From positions 4,490,336 through 4,554,335 of the forward strand of contig ML677385.1 of NCBI GenBank assembly GCA_007922305.1: a stretch of DNA of 64,000 bases, read 5' to 3'. The notes below the pieces were generated by a model, which saw nothing but the letters and a program-made list of their open reading frames with translations, was not told the origin of the DNA and made no database searches. This DNA comes from Dermatemys mawii. Its lineage: Eukaryota; Chordata; Testudines; Dermatemydidae. Numbering within the stretch: the stretch's first letter is position 1; each line of letters starts with the position of its first letter. Of the stretch, positions 12,206 to 25,093 are shown piece by piece. A program made the translations under genes and the position numbers.

Positions 12206-12594
12206 CATCTCCTTGTGCAAGGAGTTATGCTTCAACAGATTTATAGTCTTTTACATTGGGTTGTCATAATGGTAGCATCACAAATGCCATATATATTTCA
12301 GCAAGATGGTACCTTTGCTGGAAATCGGAATTGGCAATTTTAATTCATGCAATTGTTTTTAGAGCTGTGTTAATACTCATGCATAGTAACGAGTTTGAGG
12401 CTGCTATGCTTAATGAAAATAGGGCAGCTTTTCTTTAATATGTAAGCAATTGAAATGGAAATTTGAATTCGATAAGCCTGTAAATATAGAGCCAGATTCA
12501 CTGCTGCTGTAAACTGGCCCACTGAAGTAAATGGAATTGTGCTGATTTGCACCAGCTGAAGATGTGACTTGTAGTTTTGTTATCACAGAACATT

Positions 12595-13015
12595 AGAGCT
12601 GGTCAATACTTTTTTATGAACAGTTTTCCATCAGAAAATGCAGTTTTATTGAAATCGAAATGTTTTGCAGAAGTGTGTCAATTTCAAAGATTTGGAATTT
12701 CTTATTTTGTTTTGGTAATGCTGAAAATATTTTGTTTCAATAAAGTAAAATACTAGCTTTAGCTTTTTGTCATTGTAATTAATTACATTTTGACGTTTAT
12801 ATTATATTAAAATATCCTATTTAAGTTTTTATATTATACTGTTTCAACATTATTGAAACAAAGCATTTTTCTGAATAGAAACTTTTCAGAATATTAACCT
12901 CAATGGAATTTTGAAAATTTGGCTGTTTGCTCTGATTTGAAAAGTACTTTTTTTCCCCAAAATATCGGAATGTAACCATGGAACAAAATTCCATTTTCCT
13001 ACTAGCTGTACAAAA
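12595..13015. mobile_element. AT-rich MITE-like element
   Basis: The left end (gagctggtcaatac) and the right end (ctactagctgta, reverse complement tacagctagtag) are weak inverted repeats. The interior is rich in complementary aaaatttt/ttccattg-type blocks. It resembles a widespread reptile/bird inverted-repeat family that starts agagctggtcaaa. There is no coding capacity and the borders are approximate. Confidence 0.5.
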
Positions 13016-13249
13016 CATGTGAATGAGTTTCCATATCTATTATTAGGATGTCCATGGCTTCTGAGCTTTTGTAAGAAACCTAAATCTTGCTATGATTTCC
13101 TCTCAAATCTGCCGTGATAAACTCTGTCTTACATGATAAATCTGTGTCTGTCTTACCCAAAGAGAATAACTGCTCCTTTCCTTTCATTCTGATTTACTAG
13201 GTAAATTTATATTGAAAATACCATCATTCATTGGATCTGTGTATAGACA

Positions 13250-14243
13250 AAGGGTCAGATTCTCAGCTGGTATATTTGGCAAAGCTCCACTGACTTCTGT
13301 AACCCTGCCCACAAAGTGTGGCTCAGAACCCCTGCCTGGTCCTTGCTCTTTGGAGTGGCTTCTCCCCTCTCCTCACAGGAGTTGGGTCCTGGGTTCCTTT
13401 TTTGTGCAGCCTGATGGCTCCTCTCATGGTGACTTCTCACTGTTCATGAGGGTGCATGAACAATGCTACCACTGCTGGCAAGGAGTATAAAATCCAGTAC
13501 TCAGGAAACAGCAAAGTACAGCAACACAAACCCTAGCAAAGAAACGACACACCCAAAATAACAGTATAACAAAGCGGGGACTTTAGTGGGAGCAGGAAAA
13601 TAGGGTCTGGGGAAAGAGAGGTTTAGGGTTAACTGATAAATACTAAATCATCAACATATCAACGAATTCCTCTTCTCCCACCACTAACACCTCTCTCCAA
13701 CCCCCAGCTCCCTCCCTGCTACCTTCCTAGGTTGATGCTACACTGAGGATGATTCCAGAGACGAATGCTGCAGCGCTGTGAATATTGGCCAGTTTAAACA
13801 AAAAAAGCAAGCAAACAAACAACAACAAAAAAGGTCCTCTTACAGAGTCTTGACCCTGGGAGGGGCAGGGTCTCCTGCCTCCCTGGTCTGGAGTCCTGTG
13901 GAGGTCTCAACTGGCTCTCAGTAGCTGGTGTCTGGCTGGATTTCTGCCACAAAGGATGCTGGTCTCCACAGAGCTGGAACTGCCTGACCCAGGCACTAGA
14001 TCCCACAGCCGTTCAAAGTCACCCTTTGTGGGAAGGGGAGTTAATCAGCGATTCCCTGAGCTGTTCTGCTCCCCCCCTCAGCTCCCAGACTCAAAACTGA
14101 AACTAACAGTAGTGACTTTGTGTATGAGTCAGGCTGTGTCCTGCCATTGTGGGGCTGAGCAGCCTTGGCTCATCATTGGTCGGGTAAACTGCTTGTCCAT
14201 ATCACACCACATAGAAACCTCCCCATTGGCCTCAGCAGGGGTT
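13250..14243. mobile_element. Possible LTR or retroelement fragment, unclassified
   Basis: This is a GC-richer block with a purine/pyrimidine character like the LTRs elsewhere in the window, bounded on the right by a CR1 tail. I could not find TG...CA ends with target duplications, and no reverse transcriptase, protease or gag motif is visible. An A-rich stretch (13797-13832) splits it. Confidence 0.3.
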
Positions 14244-15520
14244 TCATAGACTCATAGACTTTAAGGCCAGAAGGGACGGTCGGGATCATCTGGTCTGATC
14301 TCCTGCACATTGCAGGCCATAGAATCCCACCCAACTACTCCTGTAACAGGCCCCTAATCTCTGGCTGAGTTACTGAAGTCCCCAAATCATGTTTAAAGAC
14401 TTCAAGTTACAAAAAATCAACTATTTACACTAGTTTAAACCAGAGGAATGTGAAAAAAACTTGGGTCTCTGACATGGGGTAACTCCTTCCCTACTCCAAA
14501 TCTGGTGACCAACTAGATTCTGAGCATGCTGGCGAGACCCACCAGCCAGACACATGGGAAAGAATTCGCTGTAGAGAGCCCTTCCCATCTAGGGTCCCAT
14601 CACCGACTGTTGGAGATATTGGTACTAGCAGCCGCAGATGGCCTCATGCCATTATAGGCAGTCGCATCATATCATCCCCTGATAAACTTATGAAGCTCAT
14701 TCTTGAAGCCAGTTAAGTTTTTGCTCCCACTGCTCCCCTAGGAAGGTTGTTTCACTTCACTGCTCTGATGGTTAAAAACCTTCATCTAATTTCAAGCCTA
14801 AACTTGTTGATGACCAGTTTATATTCATTTGTTCTTGTGCCAGCATTGGCACTTAACTTAAATAACTCCTCTCCCTCCCTGGTATTTATCCCTCTGATGT
14901 ATTTATAGAGAGCGATCATATCTCCCCTCAGCCTTTGTTTTGTTAGGCTAAATAAGCCAAGCTTCTTAAGTCTCCTCTTGGAAGGTAGGTTCTTTGTTCC
15001 TCTGATCATCCTTCTTTGCACCTGTTCCAGTTTGAATTCATCTTTCTTATACAGGGGAGACTGGAATTGCACATAGTATTTCACATGAAGTCTCACCAGT
15101 GCCTTGTACAATGGTACTAACACTTCCCTGTCTCTACTGGAAATACCTTGCCTAGGATTGCATTAGCCTTTTTCACAGTTGCATCACATTAGCAGCTCAC
15201 AGTTACACTGTGATCAACCGATACACCCAGGTCTTTCTACTCCTTTGTTGCTTCCAACTGATATGTCCCCAGCTTATAGCAAAAATTCTTGTTGTTAGTC
15301 CCTACATGCATGACCTTGCCCTTTGCACAATTACATTTCATCTCTTTTCTACTACTCCAGTTTTCAAGGTCAGTCAGATATCTTGTATGATATGCCACTG
15401 TATTGGCAATACCTCCCATCTTTGTGTCATCCGCAGATTTTATTAGCACACTCCAACTTTTTGTGCCACGGTCATTAATAAAACGTTAAATAAGATTGGT
15501 CCCAAGACCCATCCCTAGTC
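14244..15520 (-). mobile_element. CR1 LINE, about 1.3 kb of the 3' end, antisense
   Basis: The inverted 3' tail (tcatagactcatagacttta, aggccagaagggac) opens the element on the + strand. Minus-strand frames give the CR1 ORF2 C-terminus: FKLEQVQRRMIRGTKNLPS, then RLRGDMIALYKYIRG, then further upstream YLTDLENWSSRKEMKCNCAKG. This is the longest CR1 copy in the window. It is broken by stops and frameshifts and 5' truncated. Confidence 0.95.
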
Positions 15521-17444
15521 CATTCTGCCTAAGCCATCACTACAAGCCTTCTGGGAAATGTCATCAGACGGCTGTGGTAGCCATTATTGCTGTAGTCGGT
15601 AGGGTAGGGACTCCACTCAGGGCAGCGTTCCAGGAGCTGGCAAATCCCAAGTGGGGATTACACTTCAATAGAGGTAAACTGATTTACATCAGATGTAAAT
15701 CATCATCAGATGTACATCAGTCTGGTGCAAATTTTAAGATCAAATTATAAACCTCTCAAAAATGCTGCTGATCTAATCTCAGACAAGGGGGTATTACATA
15801 CATTTTTAGACACACCAGACCCATTTCTCAGCTGAGTCCAAAGAACATTGGGCAAATTTGAGAAGGAGAGGAGGATAACGTGCTTTTTGCACTCCCTTTG
15901 ATCTTTGGACAGGATCTGCACTAATCCAGTCCAGGGTAGAGAGTTGCTCAAAACTACATTTAAATTAAATAGCACCCACAAGGAACTGTTCCTGTATCCT
16001 AGGATCACCAAGCTGCAAGAATGCCCCTGTTCTACCCCACTTTCCCTGCACATGCCCACTACACCAGATGCAGGAACGGGGGCTGGTGAAGGAGCTACTA
16101 CCATGGCTCCATGCCACCAGAGGAGTCCCCTGCTCTGGGTGAATCTTCCACTGAATAGCTACACTAGCTTTAGGGCAGCTTTTACCTAAGCATCTGCTCT
16201 CTGTGATACTGAGAGTGTATGTATTTAGTTGTCCTTAACGGAACACTTGAAACAGATTGTTTTAATGAGATTTGTGATGCACCTCACGGAGAGAGGGATT
16301 TAGAGCTAGCTCCAGCACCTTGTGGGAAACACCGAAGAGTCCTAATGTTAACTGTCAGGGGGTTGAGGACTTCTAGAATCTCTAAGGACATGCGCGGCTC
16401 CTCACTGGATTGGCCCCTTAAGAAGCCAAAAAGGATGGAAACCATGAATTTCTTAAAGTCATAGCATGTTGGTGTTGTTTTTGTAAAGCAACCATGTGGC
16501 CTTGTTTTAAAGTGCTTTTTTTTTTGAAGTTCAAAGATGCCTACATTTATAGCCATGTGGGTCTTTATCCTGGTTCTCCTCATGAAGGCTGTCTCTGATT
16601 TATGGCTGCAATTTGAGAGGTACTCTGTGTGAGAAGGAAAGCCATTCTTCCTTTTCTTTGAAAATTGAAAATTTCTCATAAAAATTGGATAAGCTGCCAA
16701 AAAAGGTCACTGACTCGAAATGAAACACAGAACAGCTTCTACTCAATTCATTGTTCTAGGCTTATATTATGATGTGGTAACTAAGTTCACATGTTTGTTT
16801 TGACTGAATAAATTGAAATACTCCAAAAAAGTTCAATGGTTTTCACCTCTACTGCTATGGATAGGCATAAGAACATCCAGCAGTCACAGAGAAAACAATG
16901 GCCCTGATCTTCAGTTGGTGTAAAGTTCCATGATTCTGTTGAAATCAATGGAGCTTTGCCGATTCACAACATCATCTTATACAGTCTGAATCACAAAGGG
17001 ACAGATTTGCAAGCTTGCCATTATGTACAAATATTTGAGCATATTGAGCTCATGTGAAAAGTCAAGACATACAAAATTGAGGCCCTGATCCAGCGAACAG
17101 TTATGCACGTGTTTAGTCCATTTGAGCTCAATGTTCTTCTCCCTACATAAAGTTAATCATTTGTATCAGGTGCATGAGCATCTGCAAGATCGGCACTTTG
17201 GGAATTTGCACACATGCATAGCCAAGAAGAGGTGAGGGAAAACCTGACTCCATTAAAGTCAATGGGAGTTTTGTCATTGACTTTAGTGGGGCCAGGATTT
17301 CACTCACTGAGCATAACTGGCCACAGGTGTGTGTACAAGTACCTGAAGAGCAAAGGCTCAGTGTGTACTCAGATGCAGAGTACGCACATATATGCCTAGT
17401 GTAATTTTGGAAGTCTGACAATCTAATTTCAATTATTTTTAATA
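15521..17444. other. Intergenic with small palindromic fragments
   Basis: Short inverted-repeat fragments of the type ccattaaagtcaatgggagt ... ttgactttagtggggccagg occur at 17250-17310, with related ones at 16895-16970. Otherwise no gene or named element was recognised. Confidence 0.5.
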
Positions 17445-17739
17445 GGGCTGGTTTAAACTAGGGGGAGGGCTCGACCCAAGATGCGCAACTTCTGCTATGT
17501 GAATAACGTAGCTGAAGTCGGCGTATCTTCGGCCGACTTACCTGCCGTCCTCATGGTGGCGGCGGTCAGCAGTGCGCTCCCCTGTCGACTCCAGCTTGTA
17601 CCTCTTGGCGAGCTGGAGTTCCAGAGTCGACGGGGGCACCACTGGCAATTGATTTATCACCTCTTAATGAGACGGGATAAATTGATCACCAAAAGATTGA
17701 TTGCTACCTGCTGATCCGGTGGGTAGTGAAGACTTACCC
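17445..17739 (-). mobile_element. MITE of the GATCGATTTATC family, full length
   Basis: Inverted orientation of the family seen at 32939 and 43661. On the + strand it starts gggctggtttaaactag and ends gggtagtgaagacttaccc. The internal palindromic arms cgtagctgaagtcg and gtcgactccagctt are clear. ATA flanks both ends (17742-17744 left-side equivalent at 17442-17444, and 17740-17742). A 3-bp target site fits a PIF/Harbinger-type mobiliser. An hAT element begins nine bases downstream. Confidence 0.78.
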
Positions 17740-17748
17740 ATAGTCTAA

Positions 17749-18056
17749 CAGGGGTCGGCAACCTTTCAGAAGTGCTGTGCTGAGTCTCCATTTATTCACT
17801 CTAATTTAAGGTTTTGTGTGCCAGTAACACATTTTAACATTTTTAGAAGGTCTCTTTCTATAAGTCTTTAATATATAACTAAACTATTGTTGTATGTAAA
17901 GTAAATAAGGTTTTAAAAATGTTTAAGAAGCTTCATGTAAAATTAAATTAAATGCAGAGCCCCCCAGACCGGTGGCCAGGACCTGGGAAGTGTGAGTGCC
18001 ACTGAAAATCAGCTCGTGTGCCGCCTTCGGCACCTGTGCCATAGGTTGCCTACCCA
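17749..18056. mobile_element. hAT-type MITE (CAGGGGTCGGCAACC ends)
   Basis: The left end caggggtcggcaacctttc and the right end ggttgcctaccca (reverse complement tgggtaggcaacc) are hAT-type inverted repeats. The flanking 8-mers tagtctaa (17741-17748) and tggtctaa (18057-18064) match at 7 of 8 bases, as expected for an hAT target duplication. There is no transposase. Confidence 0.88.
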
Positions 18057-18066
18057 TGGTCTAAAT

Positions 18067-20429
18067 AATATCCATAAATAAGCCAAAATATCAACTGGCT
18101 TCAAAGCTAGGCATTTCCTTTTTTCTAACTATTTTACGTTAAGTACAAGGGTGCACGTTTAATATCAGCTGACAGTAAAGATGTTCCAATTTAATGTCAA
18201 TTAAGAGTCATTGACTTCCTGCTCCAGTAGCACTTCATGTCAATGATTTTAGGCAGTGCAAATGGGCTTTCAATTTTAACCTAAATTGTTTAACTGAGGC
18301 TGATTTTAGTTTTCTGTTGAATTGTATGGTTTTGTATGTGCAGCAACCATATGAAACAAAGTCCTGGATGGATCAGAATGGTGATTTTACTTTCTGATAC
18401 TAATGCCTCCACCATTTTGAGTATTTCACGGTAACTTCAGGAAGGCCACATCAGCTGGATAACGGAAGGGAAAATGTGGCATAGTGAGGCTGTAGAAATC
18501 TCAGTCCCCTATTCATATTTACGCAGTACATTTTTCTTCCTCCCATTAAATGAATAACACAACAATAATCAAAGTGCTAATTGTAATCATTATATAACAG
18601 AAGTACCGGCCAACATTTGAAATCTGGGTGCCTAAGATTAGGCTCCTGAATATGGCTTTAGAACTTAACTTTAGTATCCAAGTCTTGAATTTGTAGTTGA
18701 AGAGGACTGGGAGCCAGTCAAAGCTGCAGAGCACAGGGGTGATGTGTGCAGGGTGGCTAGTCCCACTGAAGAGGTAGATTGCTGCATTGAGTTCAAGCTG
18801 AAGACACTTGCTTCATCTTCAGCCCCAGATAAAATGAATGACTGAAGTCCATTCTGGAGGTGATGAGGACATGGGTCACTATGGCAGGACCCTTTCGGGG
18901 CAAATGTCCTAGAAAATGAAGGCAGAAAATGACATCTTTATTCATGTATTTTTTGTTCAAATTGTTCAGGCTCAGTGAAGAGTCCAGCAGACCCTGACTT
19001 TGACAAATGGAGGGCAGATGCCTTTGATGGGAAGGGAGGTCAGCAACTTGGCTTGTTTTCCAAGACATTTCCCACTTCCGATTCGTATGACCTCTGTCTG
19101 GCCTGGGTTCAGTTTGAGCCAGTAGTTCAACTAGGTGCTGTTCTCTTGTAGACATTATGACAGCCTAGTGAGGATTATTACCTCCGTCTGTCATATACAC
19201 CAACACCCAAATCTTCATTTGTATCCTTGGCCAGCACGTCTCATGCAAGGTGTGAATAACTGACTCCCTTGTTCCTGTCTGAAACAGAAAATGAAAAGCC
19301 TCTTTCTGGAAGTGATGGAGCCTCCCTTTCAAAGTGAATCTCAGTTAGGAGATTAGTGAAAGTGGGAAAGTGAATGAGGAGTGAGAAACAGGTGGACTTT
19401 CCAGGTACCTGGGAAAGGTAACAAGTATTCTTGACTTTTGTAGCAATACAGGCCTCTGTGCTAAGAAAGTAGTAAGAAGAACAGACACAACTTCCACACC
19501 AGGGTTATCTAGGGCAGTCTTATTCCTTGAATAATAGGAGACGTATAGATAGCTAAATAAATTCTTCAAAACACTTTCTTCTACCAAAGTTTTGAAAAGT
19601 AGACCTCTCTCCAAGGAAACTCATAGAAGTTCAATGATTACTTGTGGGCCTGTACAAATAACTGAGGCCTATTTGGGTACACAAAAATGCATGTGCAGTT
19701 GGGGATCTAAATATATATGCAAATGTGCAAAGATATATCTAAATATATATGCAATTCAAATGAGAGTGCAAACTGAATTATACAACTTTTACATGATTAT
19801 CTAGGTTCCTAACTAGATATTTGCACCTGCCAACATCTGACTTGTATACATGGTCACAGTAGTTGCATGTACAAGTGCAGATGTGGAATGTTATTGTAAT
19901 TATTTATTTGGATCTATAACAATGATAGAAAAGAGCCCATCCAAGAGCACTGAATGCCCTGCCATTATTTAGATATATAAATTAAACACACCTCAGAACC
20001 ATAATCCAATCCACCCTTTATCAATTCAATAACAAATCAGTATTTCATGCCCCCACAGGTCTTACCCTTCTATATCCTGCCATCTACAAATGCTTGCACC
20101 AGTTGTACATATTGTTTTCTGGGCATGTATTTTTTTCTTGCAATAAGTGAATTTCTGCATTTTAAAAAATGGCTCAGTATATCTATCCAATTCTTGGCCT
20201 TTCCACTGATGCAACCAATAAGTGTGTCAATTAACACTTGTTTAGATCTCCTGTTATCTAATGAAATAAAGCACCAACTATATTCCATATATTCCGCCTT
20301 GGCAAAAACGTTGAGTCAGTATTGAACTAGGATGGATTTGAATGAGTGATTTAGAGGTGAGAGGTTCCTTAACTGATCACCGGTTATGTGAATCCTTCCA
20401 CCCTCTGGGCTCTAAATTCTTTGGCTGTA
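18067..20429. other. Intergenic, nothing recognised
   Basis: Includes a small partial palindrome near 18608-18690 (gggtgcctaagattaggctcc) and a local duplication of tctaaatatatatgcaa at 19709-19756. Open frames on both strands around 20050-20330 are shadows without recognisable domains. Confidence 0.5.
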
Positions 20430-21615
20430 GACTATTCATCAATTGCTAGAGAAAATTGTCTGCCTCTCCATCCTCCACAGTCTGATTTTGATTCTTCCAA
20501 AATGGCATGAAGGTTACAGTCTAATATGATGCTGATCAATCTGACAGCTTTGAAATCCACAATGGTGTCAAACAGGCATATCTATCAACACTCTTCAGTA
20601 TATTCTCTTCTCTCCTGCTTCACGTAGCATTGAATGTGTACATTTCATTCAACAGCAGGAGGAAAACTGTTTCAAGTTGTACTTATCAGAGAAAAAAGCA
20701 GACTCAAACACCTGCATAAGACAGTTGCTTTTGGTGACAATGCAGTGCTCATTGCATGCAGTGAAGATGAGTTTCAGCAACTTTGCAATAGCTTTGTGCT
20801 AGTTTGTGATGAATTTGGATTTAACCAGCAGCCTAAGCAGACAATGATTATGAGACAAGGTGTGTTGACTGTTCCAGTGATTTCAATAGCTAACTACATG
20901 ATAGAAGTTGTGCACAAGTTCTGCTATCTATGATCAACTGTATCGGATCCCTTATCTCTAGATGACTAGATTAATTCTCACATCAGAAAGGCAGCTAAAG
21001 TTTGGCTAACTGACCAAGTGTGTATGTGGGATAACATTGAAAACCAAGGTACAGGTTTACCAGATGTGCATTTTGAGCATTCTGATGTATGGTGGCAAGA
21101 CCTGGACTACCTGCAGCAGGCATGAGAGAAGGCTAAACACTTTCCACATTCCTATGTTGGCTATATTCTAAATATCAAGTGGGGAATAAAAATTCCTGAC
21201 TCCAAAGACAATGAGAAAGTAAAATTGCCAAGTCTAGTCACTACTCTCAGACACAGATATCTCGGTTGGCTGTCATTGGGTGCACATTGGGCACATTCAA
21301 AAGGATCTCCTGTATGGAGAACTTGCAGATGTTCCAAGGCCACTGGGTTGATCTAGACTCAGATTCAGGGGCATTTTCAAGAGGAACATGAAACTTTCAG
21401 TGTTAGCACCTCAGCCTGAGAAGATGTAGCTTTGCTAGCTGGAGGGCTGCACTGTACGAAGGAGTCAAAGAGAGGAGAATACAGTAGGCCTCAAGCTAGA
21501 AGCACACAGGTTTCATCCTCTGGCCCAGCACCTTATGCCTGCACTATTTGTGGCAAAGTCCAGTTCTCAAGCAACTGCCCTTCTAGCCACTCGTGATACT
21601 GCAGCATGATAGAGT
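20430..21615 (+). pseudogene. Decayed LINE reverse transcriptase, not CR1
   Basis: Successive frames reproduce a non-LTR retrotransposon ORF: LLEKIVCLS near 20440, then SFEIHNGVKQAYLSTLFSIF (normally NGVKQGCVLAPTLF), then KTVAFGDNAVLIACSEDEFQ with FGDN in place of the catalytic FADD, then ISIANYMIEVVHKFCYL, then LRHRYLGWLS. It ends with a cysteine/histidine-type tail (YACTICGKVQFSSNC). Stops and frameshifts separate the blocks. The order and the zinc-finger-like tail fit RTE-related or similar endonuclease LINEs rather than CR1; the clade is not settled. It is an old, inactive copy. Confidence 0.8.
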
Positions 21616-22254
21616 AACTAAATTGCTCTGGTGTTTATATCAGCAGCTTTCAAGAGGAATGGTTGCCATCTGAGCACACCTGGTATTAGTTCTGAGAAAT
21701 AATTCCATAACTAAAAAGAGATGTTATAGTTGAGAGTGGAAAACTGCCAGAGGAAAGGGTTTTATATGGCAACATAGGAGACTACTTGACATTAAAAACA
21801 AATTGATTTGTCTGTAAAAGTCTGAATGCATACCATAGTAAATCTGGGACACAGAAGGTGAAATCCTGATCCTGTTGATATCAGTGGGGACCAGGATTTC
21901 ACCCCTACTGTACTATTGGCAATTCTGAAATAATGACTTTCTGTAGGTTAATATGAGTTGTTTATTACAAGTACAAGAATATGCCACAGAAGAATATACT
22001 GGAACAGAAAATAAGACCCTGATCCTGCAAGAAACTCCATGTGGACAGAATCCTTTCAGTCAGTGGGACTCTGTGAGGATGCAGGGTCCACCACCAGAAT
22101 ATTTATTGCAGGCTCAGGACTTAAATTGTCATTTTTTTCAGATTGATTTCAATGGGCGTTAGGCATTTAACCTGCTTAGGTGTTTTTGAAAATCTTACTA
22201 GCCATCTATCTGTATCTTTAGGTGCCTAAATACCCTTACAAAGATGTCCCCAAA
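21616..22254. other. Intergenic with small palindromes
   Basis: A 40-bp palindrome-like fragment (gaaatcctgatcctgttgat ... gggaccaggatttcac) lies at 21860-21905, and related fragments occur to 22170. No gene was seen. Confidence 0.5.
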
Positions 22255-22262
22255 TCCTTGAG

Positions 22263-22475
22263 CAGGGCCGGCTCCAGGCACCAGCAAAGAAAGCACATGC
22301 CTGGGGCAGCACATCTTAGGAGGCAGCATTCTGGCCAATCTTGGGGAAGCACATTTCAGCTGCGCCCCCCTTCCCCGTTGGGTTTTTTTTTTTTTGGTTC
22401 CGCTTCTGCTGCGCCTTTTTTCCCTTTTTTTTTTTTTTTTTGCTCGGCGTGGCAAAAAACATAGAGCTGTCCCTG
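22263..22475. mobile_element. hAT MITE with perfect 8-bp target duplication
   Basis: The ends are cagggccggctcc and gagctgtccctg (reverse complement cagggacagctc). The target duplication TCCTTGAG is exact on both sides (22255-22262 and 22476-22483), which identifies the hAT superfamily. Two long T-runs (22381-22395 and 22420-22441) interrupt the element and create lysine-rich shadow frames on the opposite strand. Confidence 0.92.
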
Positions 22476-22483
22476 TCCTTGAG

Positions 22484-24850
22484 GCTTCCTTTTTAATTTG
22501 TTTCCTCATTTTCTTTTTTATGTGATAGGACTAGCCCCAATGATTGATAGTTATGAAGAACTAGGAGTTGCAAACAAATATGGACCATATTTTTAAAGGG
22601 GATTCTAATTTGGTACTACTAATTTTGTCCTTGAAATCACCTAGAAGTGCAATTCTGGGATGGCAAATTATCATATATTAAGTCTTAACTACATAATTTT
22701 CAAGGTCAAGTAGGTAAGTAGATGTCAATATGTTATCATTTGTACCCAGAAAAGGATGCTAAATTGGAGGTGAAAAACTAGAGGTTGCTTTTAACTATTT
22801 GTTCCAATATTTAAATTTTGAATATTGCATTACTGGGAATTCATAACTGTACTAAGAAACAAACCATCATTAATTTTCAGCAATACTGACACCCCTATTA
22901 TTATTTACTTAACACCATAAATGTGCATGGCACTTAATAGACAACTATGAGTCAATGTTGATAGGCTCTGCTATAGAATACAGGAAGGTTCCATACTAAG
23001 ATAGCATCAATAAAGAATCTGGGAAACGTTATTTTTAGTAATGATTGTGGACATGACATCTGATGTCTCATGAAAGATTTCATTCTCATAATATTTAAAT
23101 AGTATCTCATCTTCCATATTGCAGTTCCTTTGTGCAAGGAACCAGAGCATGGTAACTTGTACCACTCTTTCCACTGGAAAACTGAAGAGACCTGTATTCA
23201 TATTATAGATCTGACAACAATAACAAGAATTTTTTTTGGGGGGGCGTAAATTTAGTTTTACAAGTTTATGAGAACTATATTAAATACACAAATGGCAGCT
23301 TTATAAAATGACATAGTCTATTCTAGTCAGATTAATTGAGGTACCTGGGCATCACTGTAGTACCAGCACTCAAATAAAATGGAAGGTGCTCTAGATAGAG
23401 ATTCTAGAGTATGTTTTCCATCTTCCCATACTGAGGTAATCAGTGCAACTATATTGGTGACAGCTGGGAGGGAGTCACAGAGTTTGTTCACACATGTTAA
23501 ATGTCAAGAAGGCATCTGAGAGAAATGATGGGTTGATGTAGTGAAAAGGAACAAATAAGAAACAAAAAGCTGGCTCAAAATCAAATTCTGGGATATAAAG
23601 CTAGAGTTGTTTGTTGTTTAACCTCCAGCCAAATCTGACTCCAAGGAAAATCAAGCCAAATACTGTTTATTGTTGCCATGATGCTTACTCATATATCAAC
23701 CATCCCCCTTTTAGATTATTCTATTTTTAAGGCATAATTTCCATCTGTTGTTTGATCTTCTACCACAAAAGACATTTAGCTAATAACAGCATCCAGCAAA
23801 TCCCAACTTTCCTTGAGGGTTTAAATACTATTAACTCAGGACTCCATCCATCTTATTGTCACTGATTCTGATCTTGTGAATCGCTAGGTGTGCTCTGGAA
23901 CCACAACCAAGGTTATCAATTTATTTTTAATTAGCAAGATAGTTTTGTTGTTTCTTGTGCATTGTTGCACTTCTGTAATGTCATAGGACTAATAATGGGG
24001 AACCTAACATTCTGTGGCAATGGAATGAAATATATATTGTACCTTAGGGGGAGACAAGACAATGATTTCACAACTACTAAAATGAGCGCAACTAGACAAA
24101 TTTATGATGCATTTATTATTTGTGTCATTTTTTTCAGTAGTTTGGATCTGTCTTCAGTCTCACAGGGAATGAATGGTTGTTTGCCTTTCTCAGACAGACT
24201 GCCTAAGTAAAATGGATTGAAGAATCACCATTTAACAAAGATTACACTCTTCAGAAAAGCGTAAATAATGGAAAATAAAAAAGATATGAAAATATTTGTT
24301 TGCAATTTTAAATAAATTCATTTTGGCAATGCTTATGTCCTTTATGCAAGCAGAGGAGGGCAAATTTCAGAATTGCGGGGAAGATTATTTGCAGAAACTG
24401 AATTTTAGACTGGTATACACCTGTATTTATGTTGGAAATACTTGTCTGCTCATTCAGTCAGAGAACGGAAAAAACAGTATGTGACTTGTTTGGCTAATTG
24501 CAGTAAAAACACACAGCTTGAATTTAGAATATCTGGAGTCAGTCCACACAGTGAAAAAATTCCAACTTTTTTTGTCTCCCCTTCCCCCCCAAAAAAGAAT
24601 AATGAATACATCCAAGGAAATTCAATTGTCTTGTGGATGTTTTCCAAACACAAAGAGACGCTTAAGTTGTCAAATTGTTTATTGCAAATTATTTGCTCAG
24701 CTCTAATGATCTTACATGCCATGTTTATTGTATTATCTTAGATACTGTACATTTATTTAGGAGGGTAGTAAATTTAGGACATTTACTTCACTCCCTTTTA
24801 TGCCACAACAAGATAGCTCTTGAATTTAAATGAAAAAATTGCATTTACTT
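22484..24850. other. Unique sequence upstream of the NDP promoter
   Basis: No named transposable element was recognised over 2.4 kb, in contrast to the repeat-dense DNA to the left. No coding exon was seen. Such a repeat-poor block upstream of a developmental gene may hold regulatory DNA, but nothing in the sequence proves it. Confidence 0.4.
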
Positions 24851-25026
24851 CTCTTTCCTGGCTCTCCAATAAGAAGTCCCCGAAGAGGCGAGCTTGGCTG
24901 GTGGTGTTTAGTGATTTCTCAGATAACAAGAGCTTCACATTTCTGTGGAATTCCCATTTGCCAGTGAGCTGCTGCTGCCGCTCGCCTGATTGATATATGA
25001 CTGCAATGGCACTTTTCCATTTGACA

Positions 25027-25058
25027 TTCTCTCTCCCTCTCTCGCTCCCTCTCTCTCG
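25027..25058. repeat. CT-rich tract at the NDP promoter
   Basis: An imperfect (CT)n tract (ctctctccctctctcgctcc ctctctctcgct) lies 35-65 bp upstream of the TATA box. A CT dinucleotide repeat is known at the 5' end of human NDP and has been proposed to affect expression. Whether this is the same tract depends on where transcription starts here. Confidence 0.85.
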
Positions 25059-25093
25059 CTCAAACAACAGCCCTAACTTTTGTGTGTTGCAAA

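Noticed and set aside
20070..20325. Antiparallel open frames of 72 and 92 residues, considered as the start of the LINE at 20430
   Set aside because: Neither shows an endonuclease or RT motif and the frame does not connect with the RT blocks.
22198..22509. Lysine/arginine-rich frame on the minus strand
   Set aside because: It is a shadow of the poly-T runs inside an hAT MITE.
1..24000. Search for EFHC2 3' exons upstream of NDP
   Set aside because: No DM10-type or EF-hand coding block was found; the interval is probably too short to reach it.
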